A DNA stretch of 64,000 nucleotides, taken from the NCBI RefSeq assembly GCF_022808175.1, contig NZ_JALGBX010000025.1:1-64000 (forward strand), read 5' to 3'. Below the pieces are notes generated by a model. The model saw only the letters and a program-made list of their open reading frames with translations, made no database searches and had not been told where the DNA came from. The translations under genes were made by a program, and so were the position numbers. Shown here in pieces: positions 1 through 8,330 of this stretch. Source of the DNA: Streptomyces sp. AP-93 (lineage in GTDB: Bacteria > Actinomycetota > Actinomycetes > Streptomycetales > Streptomycetaceae). How positions within the stretch are numbered: the first letter of the stretch is position 1; every line of letters begins with the position of its first letter.

Positions 1-14
1 CACCGACCACACCC

Positions 15-46
15 CAGCCCCGCCGGCGTTTGAGGCGCAGGGGCCC
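15..46. repeat. Partial copy of the dispersed palindromic intergenic repeat
   Basis: The bases around CGCCGGCGTTTGAGGCG match the core of the two longer palindromic repeats at 28194-28404 and 33201-33378. Only the inner part is visible here, because the window starts inside it. It lies just downstream of the HAD gene stop, the usual 3'-flank position of this repeat. Confidence 0.6.
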
Positions 47-77
47 GGGGACTGGTCCCCGGCAACGGCGCCGCACG

Positions 78-884
78 CTAAGCGAACAACCGCTCCAGGA
101 CCACCGCAATGCCATCCGCCTCGTTCGAGAGGGTGACCTCGTCCGCGACGGCCAACAGTTCCCGGTGGGCGCCCGCCATCGCCACCCCGTGCGCCGCCCA
201 GGCGAACATCGGGATGTCGTTCGGCATGTCGCCGAAGGCGATCGTGGACGACCCGGAGACGTCCAGGAGCTCCGCCGCCACCGCCAGACCGCTCGCCTTG
301 TCGATGCCGGGGGGCTGGAGTTCGACCGTGTGCTCCCCCGCCATCGTGACGTTGACCAGGTCCCCGACCACGCCCCGGGCGATCTCCGTCAGCTCGTCGT
401 CCGAGAGGCGGGGGTGCTGGAGGAGCACCTTGTTGATCGGGGAGCTCCACAGGTCGGAGCGCCGGGCCACCGACACCACCGGAAGGTGCGGGTGCCACAT
501 CCGGTAGCCCGGCCCCATCAGCATCTCCGCGTCGACGCCCTCCTGGTTGACCGCCGCGTAGACCTCCCCCACCTCCGCTTCGATCTTCCCGAGGGCGACT
601 TCGGCCAGCTCCCGGTCCATGGCCACGGAGTGCAGGAGCAGCCCGGCCGCCGCGTCGTAGACCTGCGCTCCCTGCCCGCACACGGCGAGTCCCGTGTAGC
701 CGAGGCCGTCCAGGACGTGGCGGACCTGCGGAACAGGGCGGCCCGTCACGATGATGTGCCGGGCGCCGGCCGCGCGGGCGGCGGCGAGGGCCGTGTGGGA
801 GCGGGCCGAGACGGTGTCTCCGGCGCGCAGCAGAGTCCCGTCCAGGTCGGTGGCCACGAGTGCATAGGGGAGGGCGGAAGTCAC
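78..884 (-). CDS. HAD-superfamily (Cof-type) phosphatase
   Basis: About 268 aa. The protein is probably a cytosolic phosphatase acting on a small phosphorylated metabolite; the substrate cannot be read from sequence. HAD motif I, DLDGTLL, starts at about residue 13 and supplies both catalytic aspartates. Motif II is VTGRP, and motif IV is FGDMPNDIPMF near residue 220. The long cap between motifs I and IV and the conserved GxDKASGL segment fit the Cof/YbiV group. I chose the GTG at 884 because it places motif I at the usual distance from the N terminus. An open frame continues upstream to 956, but that part reads unlike the family. An AGGAGG lies about 16 nt upstream of the GTG, rather far. 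It is a single gene divergent from fumarylacetoacetase. Confidence 0.85.
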   Translation of the reverse strand: MTSALPYALVATDLDGTLLRAGDTVSARSHTALAAARAAGARHIIVTGRPVPQVRHVLDGLGYTGLAVCGQGAQVYDAAAGLLLHSVAMDRELAEVALGKIEAEVGEVYAAVNQEGVDAEMLMGPGYRMWHPHLPVVSVARRSDLWSSPINKVLLQHPRLSDDELTEIARGVVGDLVNVTMAGEHTVELQPPGIDKASGLAVAAELLDVSGSSTIAFGDMPNDIPMFAWAAHGVAMAGAHRELLAVADEVTLSNEADGIAVVLERLFA

Positions 885-1024
885 GCGTCCAGGATACGGA
901 CCTCCTCGGACAAGTCCTACAAATAGTGCCCGAATCCGGCCTCCCGCACGCCCCACCAGCCCCTTAACCTGTCAAGCAGCTCCCGGGACACCCCCGGGCC
1001 GCGTCGAAAGCGAGGCAGCACCCC

Positions 1025-2254
1025 ATGCCCCAGCAGAGCCCCCTCGATGTGCCCGAGGGCGACCCGTTCGGGCCGCACAACCTCCCCTACGGCGTGTTCT
1101 CCACCGCCGGTGCCGGGGAGGAGCGCCGCCGCATCGGTGTCCGCATCGGCGGACACGTACTCGACGCCGGGGCGGCCGCGGCCGCGCTCGGGTCCCCGTA
1201 CGCCGGACTGCTCGGGCAGCCCTCGCTCAACCCGCTGCTCGCCGCGGGCCGTACCGCCTGGAAGGACGTGCGCCGCGCGCTGACCGCCTGGGTCACCGAC
1301 CCCGGCCACCGGCCCTCCGTCGAGCCGCACCTGCTGCCGCTGGAGGAGGTCGTCCTGCACCTCCCGTACGAGGTCGCCGACTACGTCGACTTCTACGCGA
1401 GCGAGCACCACGCCACCAACGTCGGCCGGATGTTCCGCCCGGACGGCGACGCCCTGACCCCCAACTGGAAGCACCTGCCCATCGGTTATCACGGCCGGGC
1501 GGGAACGATCGTGGTCTCCGGCACGGACGTCGTGCGCCCCTCCGGCCAGCGCAAGGCCCCCACCGACCCGGCGCCCGTCTTCGGACCCTCCGTGAAGCTC
1601 GACATCGAGGCCGAGGTCGGCTTCGTCGTCGGCACCCCCTCGGAGCAGGGCCGCCCCGTGGCCCTCGGCGACTTCGAGGAGCACGTCTTCGGGCTGTTCC
1701 TGCTCAACGACTGGTCCGCGCGCGACATCCAGGCCTGGGAGTACGTGCCGCTCGGCCCCTTCCTCGGCAAGTCCTTCGCCACGTCCGTCTCCGCCTGGGT
1801 CACCCCGCTGGAGGCCCTGGATGCGGCCCGGGTCGCCCCGCCGGCCCGTGACTTCCCGCTCCTGCCCTACCTCGAGGACTCCGCCGCGGACCGCCCCGGC
1901 GGCTTCGACCTGCGCATCACCGTCTCCCTCAACGGGCAGGAGGTGGCCACGCCGCCGTTCGCCTCGATGTACTGGACCGCCGCCCAGCAGCTCGCGCACA
2001 TGACCGTCAACGGCGCCTCGCTGCGCACCGGCGACGTGTACGGCTCGGGCACGGTCAGCGGCCCGGAGACCGGCCAGCGCGGCTCGCTGCTGGAACTCAC
2101 CTGGAACGGCCGCGACGCCATCGAGCTCGCCGACGGCAAGCGCACCTTCCTGGAAGACGGCGACACCGTCACGCTCACCGCGTGGGCACCGGGCGCCGAC
2201 GGCACCCGCGTGGGCCTCGGCGAGGTCACCGGCCGCATCGTGGGCAGCCGCTGA
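1025..2254 (+). CDS. fahA: Fumarylacetoacetase
   Basis: 409 aa, close to the usual family length of about 400-420. The enzyme hydrolyses 4-fumarylacetoacetate to fumarate and acetoacetate, the last step of phenylalanine/tyrosine degradation through homogentisate. Family signatures are the segment DYVDFYASEHHATNVG near residue 120, the metal-binding region with EAEVGFVVG and LLNDWSARDIQAWE, and the substrate-loop motif PLGPFLGKSF. The N-terminal FGPHNLPYGVFS segment is also typical. The ATG follows a purine-rich stretch. It stands alone and is followed by two hairpins, so it is probably monocistronic. Other tyrosine-catabolic genes are not in the window. Confidence 0.95.
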   Translation: MPQQSPLDVPEGDPFGPHNLPYGVFSTAGAGEERRRIGVRIGGHVLDAGAAAAALGSPYAGLLGQPSLNPLLAAGRTAWKDVRRALTAWVTDPGHRPSVEPHLLPLEEVVLHLPYEVADYVDFYASEHHATNVGRMFRPDGDALTPNWKHLPIGYHGRAGTIVVSGTDVVRPSGQRKAPTDPAPVFGPSVKLDIEAEVGFVVGTPSEQGRPVALGDFEEHVFGLFLLNDWSARDIQAWEYVPLGPFLGKSFATSVSAWVTPLEALDAARVAPPARDFPLLPYLEDSAADRPGGFDLRITVSLNGQEVATPPFASMYWTAAQQLAHMTVNGASLRTGDVYGSGTVSGPETGQRGSLLELTWNGRDAIELADGKRTFLEDGDTVTLTAWAPGADGTRVGLGEVTGRIVGSR

Positions 2255-2264
2255 ACCCACTCGC

Positions 2265-2332
2265 CGGGCACGGTCGTACGGACCGTGCCCGACCCGCAAG
2301 CCCCGGCGCCCCGTCCTTGGCGCCGGGGCTTG
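2265..2332 (+). terminator. Double hairpin terminator after fahA
   Basis: Two perfect stem-loops lie in tandem. The first has 11-bp arms (2265-2275 with 2281-2291) and a 5-nt loop. The second has 14-bp arms (2297-2310 with 2319-2332) and an 8-nt loop. No U-tract follows, which is common for Streptomyces terminators. Confidence 0.75.
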
Positions 2333-2522
2333 CGTGGTGACGCGGTAGGGGATTTGGGAATCGGCAAGGTTTCCCCCGATGACACCCAACCGCCACCCCA
2401 CAGCCGCCCCACACCCTCAACCCACGGTTAGGCTCGCCGCGGCAGATGCCCGGCCCCCTCGTCTTCAACGGGCGCGGCAGTGCGCAACAGCGTAAAGACC
2501 GCCCGAAGGACGAGACGGACTC

Positions 2523-3719
2523 ATGGCCCATGCCGCAGCAAGACCGACGGAGGGGCGCATTCCGCCCGCCCTCACAGCCTCCGGCCCGGCACTGGCGGAG
2601 ACGGCCGGGCCGCGGCCCGCACCCCGCCTGTACGCGCTCGACGGGCTGCGTCTGCTGGCCGCCCTCGCCGTCCTGGCGTTCCACTGGACCGCCCACGCGG
2701 GCGTACCGGAAATCTGGGGCGGCAAGGTCCCGTCCGAGTTCATGCCGCACATCGCCAGGTACACCTCGTACGGCTGGCTCGGCGTGCAGCTGTTCTTCAT
2801 CATCAGCGGCTTCGTGATCTGCATGAGCTGCTGGGGGCGCAAGCCCGGCGACTTCTTCGTCTCACGGGTCGTCCGCGTCTTCCCCGCCTACTGGGCGGCC
2901 GTCCTGCTGACCGCGGGCGTACTCACGCTGGTGCCCCACCTCGGCCGGCCCGGTGCTCGCACCGGTCTGGACGTCCAGACCGTGCTGGTGAACTTCACCA
3001 TGTTCGTCAGCCCGCTCGGATCCCAGTACGTCGACGGCGTCTACTGGACGCTCTGGATGGAGCTGCAGTTCTACCTGCTCTTCGCGATCGTCGTGACGAT
3101 GGGCCTCACCTACCGCCGGGTCGTCGCGTTCTGCGGCATCTGGGCCGCCGCCGCACTCCTCGCCCCGCAGACGAAGATCCCGCTCCTGGAGAGCTTCGCC
3201 ATGCCCCAGGAGTCCCCGTACTTCATCGCCGGCGTCGCCCTCTTCCTGATGCACCGCTTCGGCCCGAGCCTGCTCCTGTGGGGCATCGTCGGATTCTCCT
3301 GGCTCGTCGCGCTCAGCCGGATACGCCGGCTGAAGCTCACTTACGAGGACGCCACCCAGCACCCGCTCTCCTGGACTGTCGTCGCCACCATCGTCACCCT
3401 CTCCTACCTGGTGATCATTGCGGTGGCCCTGGGCTACTTCGACCGGGTCCGGTGGAAGGGCCTGACCGTCGCCGGCGCCCTCACCTACCCCCTCTACCTC
3501 ATCCACCAGGAAGCCGGCTGGACCTTGATCCACTGGCTGCGCACCCTGGGCATCGGACCGGGCGCCGCGCTCGCCGTCTCCCTGGCCGTCGCACTCCTCA
3601 CGGCCTGGCTCATCCACCGACTCGTGGAACGACCGCTCAGCGGTCTGATGAAGCGCGGGCTGAACAAGTCCCTCGTCACGATGCGTGCGGCGTCCGACGC
3701 ACGCGACCACCCTCTGTAA
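2523..3719 (+). CDS. Acyltransferase-3 family membrane protein (OafA/YrhL-like)
   Basis: 398 aa, about ten hydrophobic segments, as expected for the acyltransferase-3 family that O-acylates sugars or lipids at the cell surface. Diagnostic features are LYALDGLRLLAALAVLAFHW near residue 36, with the conserved Arg/His region, FFIISGFVI near residue 98, and the C-terminal TYPLYLIHQEAGW followed by HRLVERPLS. The substrate is unknown. The first 35 residues are Pro/Ala-rich and cytosolic. It is followed after 84 nt by two secreted paralogues in the same direction. A functional link, for example modification of a cell-wall component, is only inferred. Confidence 0.85.
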   Translation: MAHAAARPTEGRIPPALTASGPALAETAGPRPAPRLYALDGLRLLAALAVLAFHWTAHAGVPEIWGGKVPSEFMPHIARYTSYGWLGVQLFFIISGFVICMSCWGRKPGDFFVSRVVRVFPAYWAAVLLTAGVLTLVPHLGRPGARTGLDVQTVLVNFTMFVSPLGSQYVDGVYWTLWMELQFYLLFAIVVTMGLTYRRVVAFCGIWAAAALLAPQTKIPLLESFAMPQESPYFIAGVALFLMHRFGPSLLLWGIVGFSWLVALSRIRRLKLTYEDATQHPLSWTVVATIVTLSYLVIIAVALGYFDRVRWKGLTVAGALTYPLYLIHQEAGWTLIHWLRTLGIGPGAALAVSLAVALLTAWLIHRLVERPLSGLMKRGLNKSLVTMRAASDARDHPL

Positions 3720-3803
3720 AAGCTGCGCCGCGCGCCGCGCGTGGGACCACGCGATCGGGCCACCCGTCTGGCACCGGCCCCACCCGGAGCGCACGCTGCG
3801 GAC

Positions 3804-4433
3804 ATGATCCCCAGCACCGGAATCCTCGCGCTGGCCGCCGCCACCCTCCTCGCGCCCCAGGCAGCCGCCGACCACCTCGCCCTCGCCACCGCGTACCGCG
3901 CGACCGCCCCCTACCTGGACCCCCACGCCGCCACCGCCGCCGGCTACGTCCCCGACGCGTACTGCGTCCCCGGCAAGGCCGGGGCAGGGGGGCTCGGTTA
4001 CCCCCACTTCAACCACGCCTACGACGATTCCCTCGACCCGGCGAAGCCCACCGCCCTCATCTACGTCGACGACGCCCGCGGCACCCGCCGCCTCGCCGCC
4101 CTCGAATGGGTCTTCACGGGAGCGGACCGGCCCCCGAACCTGTTCGGCGCAGCCTTCAACGGACCGATCCCCGGAAAGTTCCCAGGTCAGCCGCCCCACT
4201 ACAAGCTGCGGGTCTGGCTGTGGAAGGAGAACCCCGGCGGCCGCTTCGCCCTCTACAACCCGGACGTGAGCTGCCGCCCGGGAACCACCCGTCCGGCCCC
4301 GACCCCGCTCCCCGGACCCCCCGTTCGGAGCCCTGCCGCGTGCAGCCCCGCAGTCCCGCCTGGATGGTGGACGAAAGCCCCCGAACGGCAGGAGTCGTCC
4401 CCATGCCCCTCCGCCCCCGGAAAGCCTTCCTGA
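3804..4433 (+). CDS. Secreted protein of unknown function, paralogue 1
   Basis: 209 aa. The ATG at 3804 is chosen because it starts directly with a short signal peptide, ILALAAATLLAPQAAA, cleaved around residue 22. The mature part shares an ordered set of motifs with the next gene: A-x2-Y near the start, GYVP, a conserved Cys, G-x-GY, DP-x-x-P-x-AL-x-Y, RRLAALEW, LFG-x-x-F-x-GP-x-PG, PPHY, W-x5-NPGGRF and a final NP-x3-C. Two conserved Cys could form a disulfide. The C-terminal 50 residues are Pro/Ser-rich and not conserved. The 3' end overlaps the next start by 31 nt in another frame. I do not recognise a named family. Confidence 0.75.
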   Translation: MIPSTGILALAAATLLAPQAAADHLALATAYRATAPYLDPHAATAAGYVPDAYCVPGKAGAGGLGYPHFNHAYDDSLDPAKPTALIYVDDARGTRRLAALEWVFTGADRPPNLFGAAFNGPIPGKFPGQPPHYKLRVWLWKENPGGRFALYNPDVSCRPGTTRPAPTPLPGPPVRSPAACSPAVPPGWWTKAPERQESSPCPSAPGKPS

Positions 4434-4996
4434 CCTGCGCGGCCGCGATATCCCTCGGCCTGGCCGCCACCGCCGTCCCGGCCCACGGCGTGGAGGGGCC
4501 CGCTCCCGATCCGAGGAACGCCAAGGCGATGCGCGACATGGCCACGGCGATCCGGGTGACGGCCAAGTACGTGGACGAGCGGCAGGCCCTCAAGGACGGG
4601 TACGTACCGCACGGCACGGAGTGCATGACCAACCCGTTCGGGGTCGGCACCATGGGCTACCACTACGTGAAGCAGGCCAACTGGGGTTCGACGGACCCGA
4701 GCAGGCCGGCCGCCCTCCTCTACAGCACCGAGAAGGACGGGAACGGCCGCCGCAAGCTCCAGGCGGTGGAGTGGATGTCCACCGACCGGGACCAGGACCT
4801 GAAGACCACCGACGACCGGCCGAGCATGTTCGGCCTGCCCTTCGACGGGCCGATGCCGGGCCACTGGGCGGGCATGCCCAAACACTACGACCTGCACATG
4901 TGGGCGTACGAGGACAACCCGGCGGGCCGCTTCCACAACTGGAACCCCGCCCTGACCTGCCCGAAGACCACCACCCCCGCGCCCCACCCGCACTGA
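4403..4996 (+). CDS. Secreted protein of unknown function, paralogue 2
   Basis: 197 aa, with an RBS-like GGCAGGAG 9 nt upstream of the ATG. The signal peptide is MPLRPRKAFLTCAA followed by a hydrophobic core, with cleavage near VPAHG. The mature part keeps the motif order of the preceding gene: TAKYVDE, DGYVPHG with a Cys, MGYHYV, DPSRPAALLY, RRKLQAVEW, SMFGLPFDGPMPGHWAG, HYDLHMW, NPAGRF and NPALTC. The conserved aromatic and His residues suggest a ligand or metal site, but no known catalytic motif is visible. The pair looks like an old tandem duplication, since the two share only the motif skeleton. Confidence 0.8.
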   Translation: MPLRPRKAFLTCAAAISLGLAATAVPAHGVEGPAPDPRNAKAMRDMATAIRVTAKYVDERQALKDGYVPHGTECMTNPFGVGTMGYHYVKQANWGSTDPSRPAALLYSTEKDGNGRRKLQAVEWMSTDRDQDLKTTDDRPSMFGLPFDGPMPGHWAGMPKHYDLHMWAYEDNPAGRFHNWNPALTCPKTTTPAPHPH

Positions 4997-5021
4997 CCCC
5001 GGAACCGGCCGGTACGGCGAA

Positions 5022-5053
5022 GGGCCCGGCTCCCCCGAAGGGAAGCCGGGCCC
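5022..5053. terminator. Bidirectional terminator between the secreted pair and nuoN
   Basis: A stem-loop with 10-bp perfect arms (GGGCCCGGCT, 5022-5031, with 5044-5053) and a 12-nt loop lies in the 76-nt gap between two converging transcription units. It can serve the plus-strand secreted genes and the minus-strand nuo operon. Confidence 0.75.
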
Positions 5054-5072
5054 CAGGCCGTACCCGGTAGGG

Positions 5073-6731
5073 TCAGCGCACGAACGTGCTCGCGCTCCCC
5101 GCCAGGTCCAGGAAGTACTGCGGGGCCACGCCCAGCACCACCGTGACGGCGACGCCGACCGCGATCGTCGTCATCGTCAGCGGGGACGGGACGGCGACCG
5201 TGGGGCCGTCCGCCTTCGGCTCGCTGAAGAACATCAGGACGATCACCCGGATGTAGAAGAACGCGGCGATCGCGGACGAGATGACACCGACCACGACCAG
5301 CGCTCCCGCGCCGCCCTCCGCCGCCGCCTTGAACACGGCGAACTTGCCGGAGAAGCCGGAGGTCAGCGGGATGCCCGCGAAGGCGAGCAGGAAGACCGCG
5401 AAGACCGCCGCTGTGAGAGGTGAACGGCGCCCCAGGCCCGCCCACTTGGACAGGTGCGTGGCCTCACCGCCCGCGTCGCGCACCAGCGTGACCACCGCGA
5501 AGGCGCCGATCGTCACGAAGGAGTACGCGGCCAGGTAGAAGAGGACGGACTGGATGCCCTCCGCCGAGGTGGCGATCACACCGGCCAGGATGAAGCCGGC
5601 GTGCGCGATGGAGGAGTAGGCGAGGAGCCGCTTGACGTCGGTCTGGGTGACCGCGATGACCGCACCGGCCAGCATCGTGACGATCGCGACGCCCCACATG
5701 ACCGGCCGCCAGTCCCAGCGCAGGCCGGGCAGCACCACGTACAGCAGCCGCAGGAGGGCGCCGAACGCGGCCACCTTCGTCGCCGCCGCCATGAAGCCGG
5801 TGACCGGGGTGGGGGCGCCCTGGTAGACGTCCGGGGTCCACATGTGGAAGGGGACCGCGCCGACCTTGAAGAGCAGGCCCATCAGGATCAGTGCGCCGCC
5901 GATCAGCAGCAGCGCGTCGTTGCCCATGGTGTCGGCGAGCGCCGGGTCGATGTTCGCCACGGTGCCGTCGACGACCTCCGCGATCGTCGCGTACGAGACG
6001 GAGCCCGCGTAGCCGTAGACGAGTGCGATGCCGAAGAGGAGGAAGGCGGAGGAGAAGGCGCCGAGCAGGAAGTACTTGACGGCCGCCTCCTGCGACATCA
6101 GCCGCTGGCGGCGGGCGAGGGCGCAGAGCAGGTACAGCGGGAGGGAGAAGACCTCCAGGGCCACGAACAGCGTCAGCAGGTCGTTGGCCGCGGGGAAGAT
6201 CAGCATGCCGGCGACCGCGAACAGGGCGAGCGGGAAGACCTCGGTGGTGGTGAAGCCCGCCTTGACGGCTTCCTTCTCGCTCTCGCTGCCCGGTACGGAC
6301 GCCGCCTGTGCGGCGAAGGAGTCCACCCGGTTGCCGTGGGCGGCCGGGTCCAGGCGCCGCTCGGCGAAGGTGAAGACCGCCACGACCGAGGCCAGGATGA
6401 TCGTGCCCTGCAGGAAGAGCGCCGGGCCGTCGACGGCGATGGCGCCCATGGCCGCGATCTGCGCCTTGGAGCCGCCGTACCCGCCGGCGGCGAGTCCGAC
6501 GACCGCCGCGAAGGCCGAGGCCAGCGCGGCGACGGCGAGGAACACCTGCGTGTAGTAACGGGCCTTGCGCGGTACGAACGCCTCTACGAGGACTCCGATG
6601 ATCGCCGCGCCCAGCACGATGAGCGTGGGCGACAGCTGGGCGTACTCGATCTGCGGGGCCGGGATCTTGTCGATCGGCGCCGCGGCCGCCAGGGTCGGCA
6701 GCAGGTTCTGGGCAGCAGTCAGGGTGCTCAC
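5073..6731 (-). CDS. nuoN: NADH-quinone oxidoreductase subunit N
   Basis: 552 aa, within the normal size range. It is a polytopic membrane subunit of complex I and one of the three antiporter-like proton channels. It has about 14 hydrophobic segments, the conserved VALEVFSLPLYLL with the key Glu, and the KVGAVPFHMWTPDVYQG signature with the channel Lys. The start is a GTG at 6731 that overlaps the nuoM stop (GTGA), the same coupling seen through the operon. It is the last gene of the operon and faces a bidirectional hairpin. Confidence 0.95.
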   Translation of the reverse strand: MSTLTAAQNLLPTLAAAAPIDKIPAPQIEYAQLSPTLIVLGAAIIGVLVEAFVPRKARYYTQVFLAVAALASAFAAVVGLAAGGYGGSKAQIAAMGAIAVDGPALFLQGTIILASVVAVFTFAERRLDPAAHGNRVDSFAAQAASVPGSESEKEAVKAGFTTTEVFPLALFAVAGMLIFPAANDLLTLFVALEVFSLPLYLLCALARRQRLMSQEAAVKYFLLGAFSSAFLLFGIALVYGYAGSVSYATIAEVVDGTVANIDPALADTMGNDALLLIGGALILMGLLFKVGAVPFHMWTPDVYQGAPTPVTGFMAAATKVAAFGALLRLLYVVLPGLRWDWRPVMWGVAIVTMLAGAVIAVTQTDVKRLLAYSSIAHAGFILAGVIATSAEGIQSVLFYLAAYSFVTIGAFAVVTLVRDAGGEATHLSKWAGLGRRSPLTAAVFAVFLLAFAGIPLTSGFSGKFAVFKAAAEGGAGALVVVGVISSAIAAFFYIRVIVLMFFSEPKADGPTVAVPSPLTMTTIAVGVAVTVVLGVAPQYFLDLAGSASTFVR

Positions 6732-8329
6732 TTCGACTCCTCCCCCTTGTTGGTGGGCTTCGCCTCGACAGCCACCTCGGGCTTCGGGTCGGTCTGCTTG
6801 ACGTCCGACATGGTGTGCTTCACCGCCGGGTTGACGATGTCGGTCAGGACCTTCGGGTAGACGCCCAGTCCGATCAGCAGCGCGATCAGCGGGGCGACCA
6901 CCAGGACCTCCCGCAGGCGCAGGTCCGGCATGGTGCGGACCTCCTCCTTGACCGGGCCGGTCATGGTGCGCTGGTAGAGGACCAGCGTGTAGAGCGCCGC
7001 CAGCACGATGCCGAAGGTGGCGATGATGCCGACGACCGGGTACCGGGCGAACGTGCCGACCAGGACCAGGAACTCGCTGACGAACGGGGCGAGGCCCGGG
7101 AGCGACAGGGTGGCCAGGCCGCCGATCAGGAAGGTGCCGGCCAGGACCGGGGCCACCTTCTGCACGCCTCCGTAGTCGGCGATGAGCCGGGAGCCGCGCC
7201 GCGAGATCAGGAAGCCGGCGACCAGCATGAGCGCCGCCGTCGAGAGACCGTGGTTGACCATGTACAGCGTCGCGCCCGACTGGCCCTGGGAGGTCATCGC
7301 GAAGATGCCCAGGATGATGAAGCCGAAGTGCGAGATGGAGGCGTAGGCGATCAGCCGCTTGATGTCCCGCTGCCCGACCGCGACCAGCGCGCCGTAGATG
7401 ATGCTGATCAGGGCCAGGACCAGGATCACCGGCGTGGCCCACTTGCTGGCCTCGGGGAAGAGCCCGAGGCAGAAGCGCAGCATCGCGAAGGTGCCGACCT
7501 TGTCGACGACGGCGGTGATCAGGACGGCGACCGGGGCCGTGGCCTCGCCCATCGCGTTCGGCAACCAGGTGTGCAGCGGCCAGAGCGGGGCCTTCACCGC
7601 GAAGGCGAAGAAGAAGCCGAGGAACAGCCAGCGCTCGGTGTTGGTCGCCATGTCGAGCGTGCCCGCGGCGCGGGCGGCGGCGATCTCCTGGAGCGAGAAG
7701 TTCCCGGCGACCACGTACAGCCCGATGACGGCGGCCAGCATGATCAGGCCGCCGACCAGGTTGTAGAGGAGGAACTTGACCGCCGCGTACGAGCGCTGCG
7801 CGGCCGCGTTCTCGTCCGACCCGGAGTGAGCCCGGTCCCCGAAGCCGCCGATGAGGAAGTACATCGGGATGAGCATGGCTTCGAAGAAGATGTAGAAGAG
7901 GAAGACGTCGGTGGCCTCGAAGGAGATGATCACCATCGCCTCGACCAGCAGGATCAGGGCGAAGAAGCCCTGGGTCGGCCGCCAGCGCGAGGAATGCGTC
8001 TCCAGGGGGTCGGCGTCGTGCCAGCCGGCCGCGATCACGAAGGGGATCAGCAGCGCGGTGAGTGCGATCAGCACCACCCCGATGCCGTCGACGCCCAGTT
8101 CGTAGCGGACGCCGAAGTCCGCGATCCAGGAGCGCGATTCGGTGAGCTGGTAGCGGTCGCCACCCGGCTCGAAGCGGACCGCGACGAGCACGGCCAGGGC
8201 CAGGGTCGCCAGCGAGAAGAACAGGGCGAGCCATTTGGCGGCGGTCCGGCGGGCGGCCGGGACGGCCGCCGTCAGGATCGCACCGACCGCGGGGACCGCG
8301 GCCGTCACCGTCAGAAGCGGGAAACTCAT
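6728..8329 (-). CDS. nuoM: NADH-quinone oxidoreductase subunit M
   Basis: 533 aa. An antiporter-like membrane subunit that forms a proton channel in the distal arm of complex I. Visible signatures are YELGVDGIGVVLIALT near residue 75, FFEAMLIPMYFLIG with the channel Glu, and AVKAPLWPLHTWLPNAMGEA with the channel Lys. The C terminus is a charged cytosolic tail ending in an unusually Lys/Glu/Pro-rich stretch. The ATG at 8329 lies 1 nt after the nuoL stop, and the stop overlaps the nuoN start. Confidence 0.95.
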   Translation of the reverse strand: MSFPLLTVTAAVPAVGAILTAAVPAARRTAAKWLALFFSLATLALAVLVAVRFEPGGDRYQLTESRSWIADFGVRYELGVDGIGVVLIALTALLIPFVIAAGWHDADPLETHSSRWRPTQGFFALILLVEAMVIISFEATDVFLFYIFFEAMLIPMYFLIGGFGDRAHSGSDENAAAQRSYAAVKFLLYNLVGGLIMLAAVIGLYVVAGNFSLQEIAAARAAGTLDMATNTERWLFLGFFFAFAVKAPLWPLHTWLPNAMGEATAPVAVLITAVVDKVGTFAMLRFCLGLFPEASKWATPVILVLALISIIYGALVAVGQRDIKRLIAYASISHFGFIILGIFAMTSQGQSGATLYMVNHGLSTAALMLVAGFLISRRGSRLIADYGGVQKVAPVLAGTFLIGGLATLSLPGLAPFVSEFLVLVGTFARYPVVGIIATFGIVLAALYTLVLYQRTMTGPVKEEVRTMPDLRLREVLVVAPLIALLIGLGVYPKVLTDIVNPAVKHTMSDVKQTDPKPEVAVEAKPTNKGEESK

Positions 8330-8330
8330 C

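Noticed and set aside
2480..4402. A long plus-strand frame covering the acyltransferase and reaching the second secreted gene.
   Set aside because: Only its end, from 4403, is real. Upstream it is a low-complexity Arg/Pro-rich shadow of the acyltransferase and the first secreted gene.
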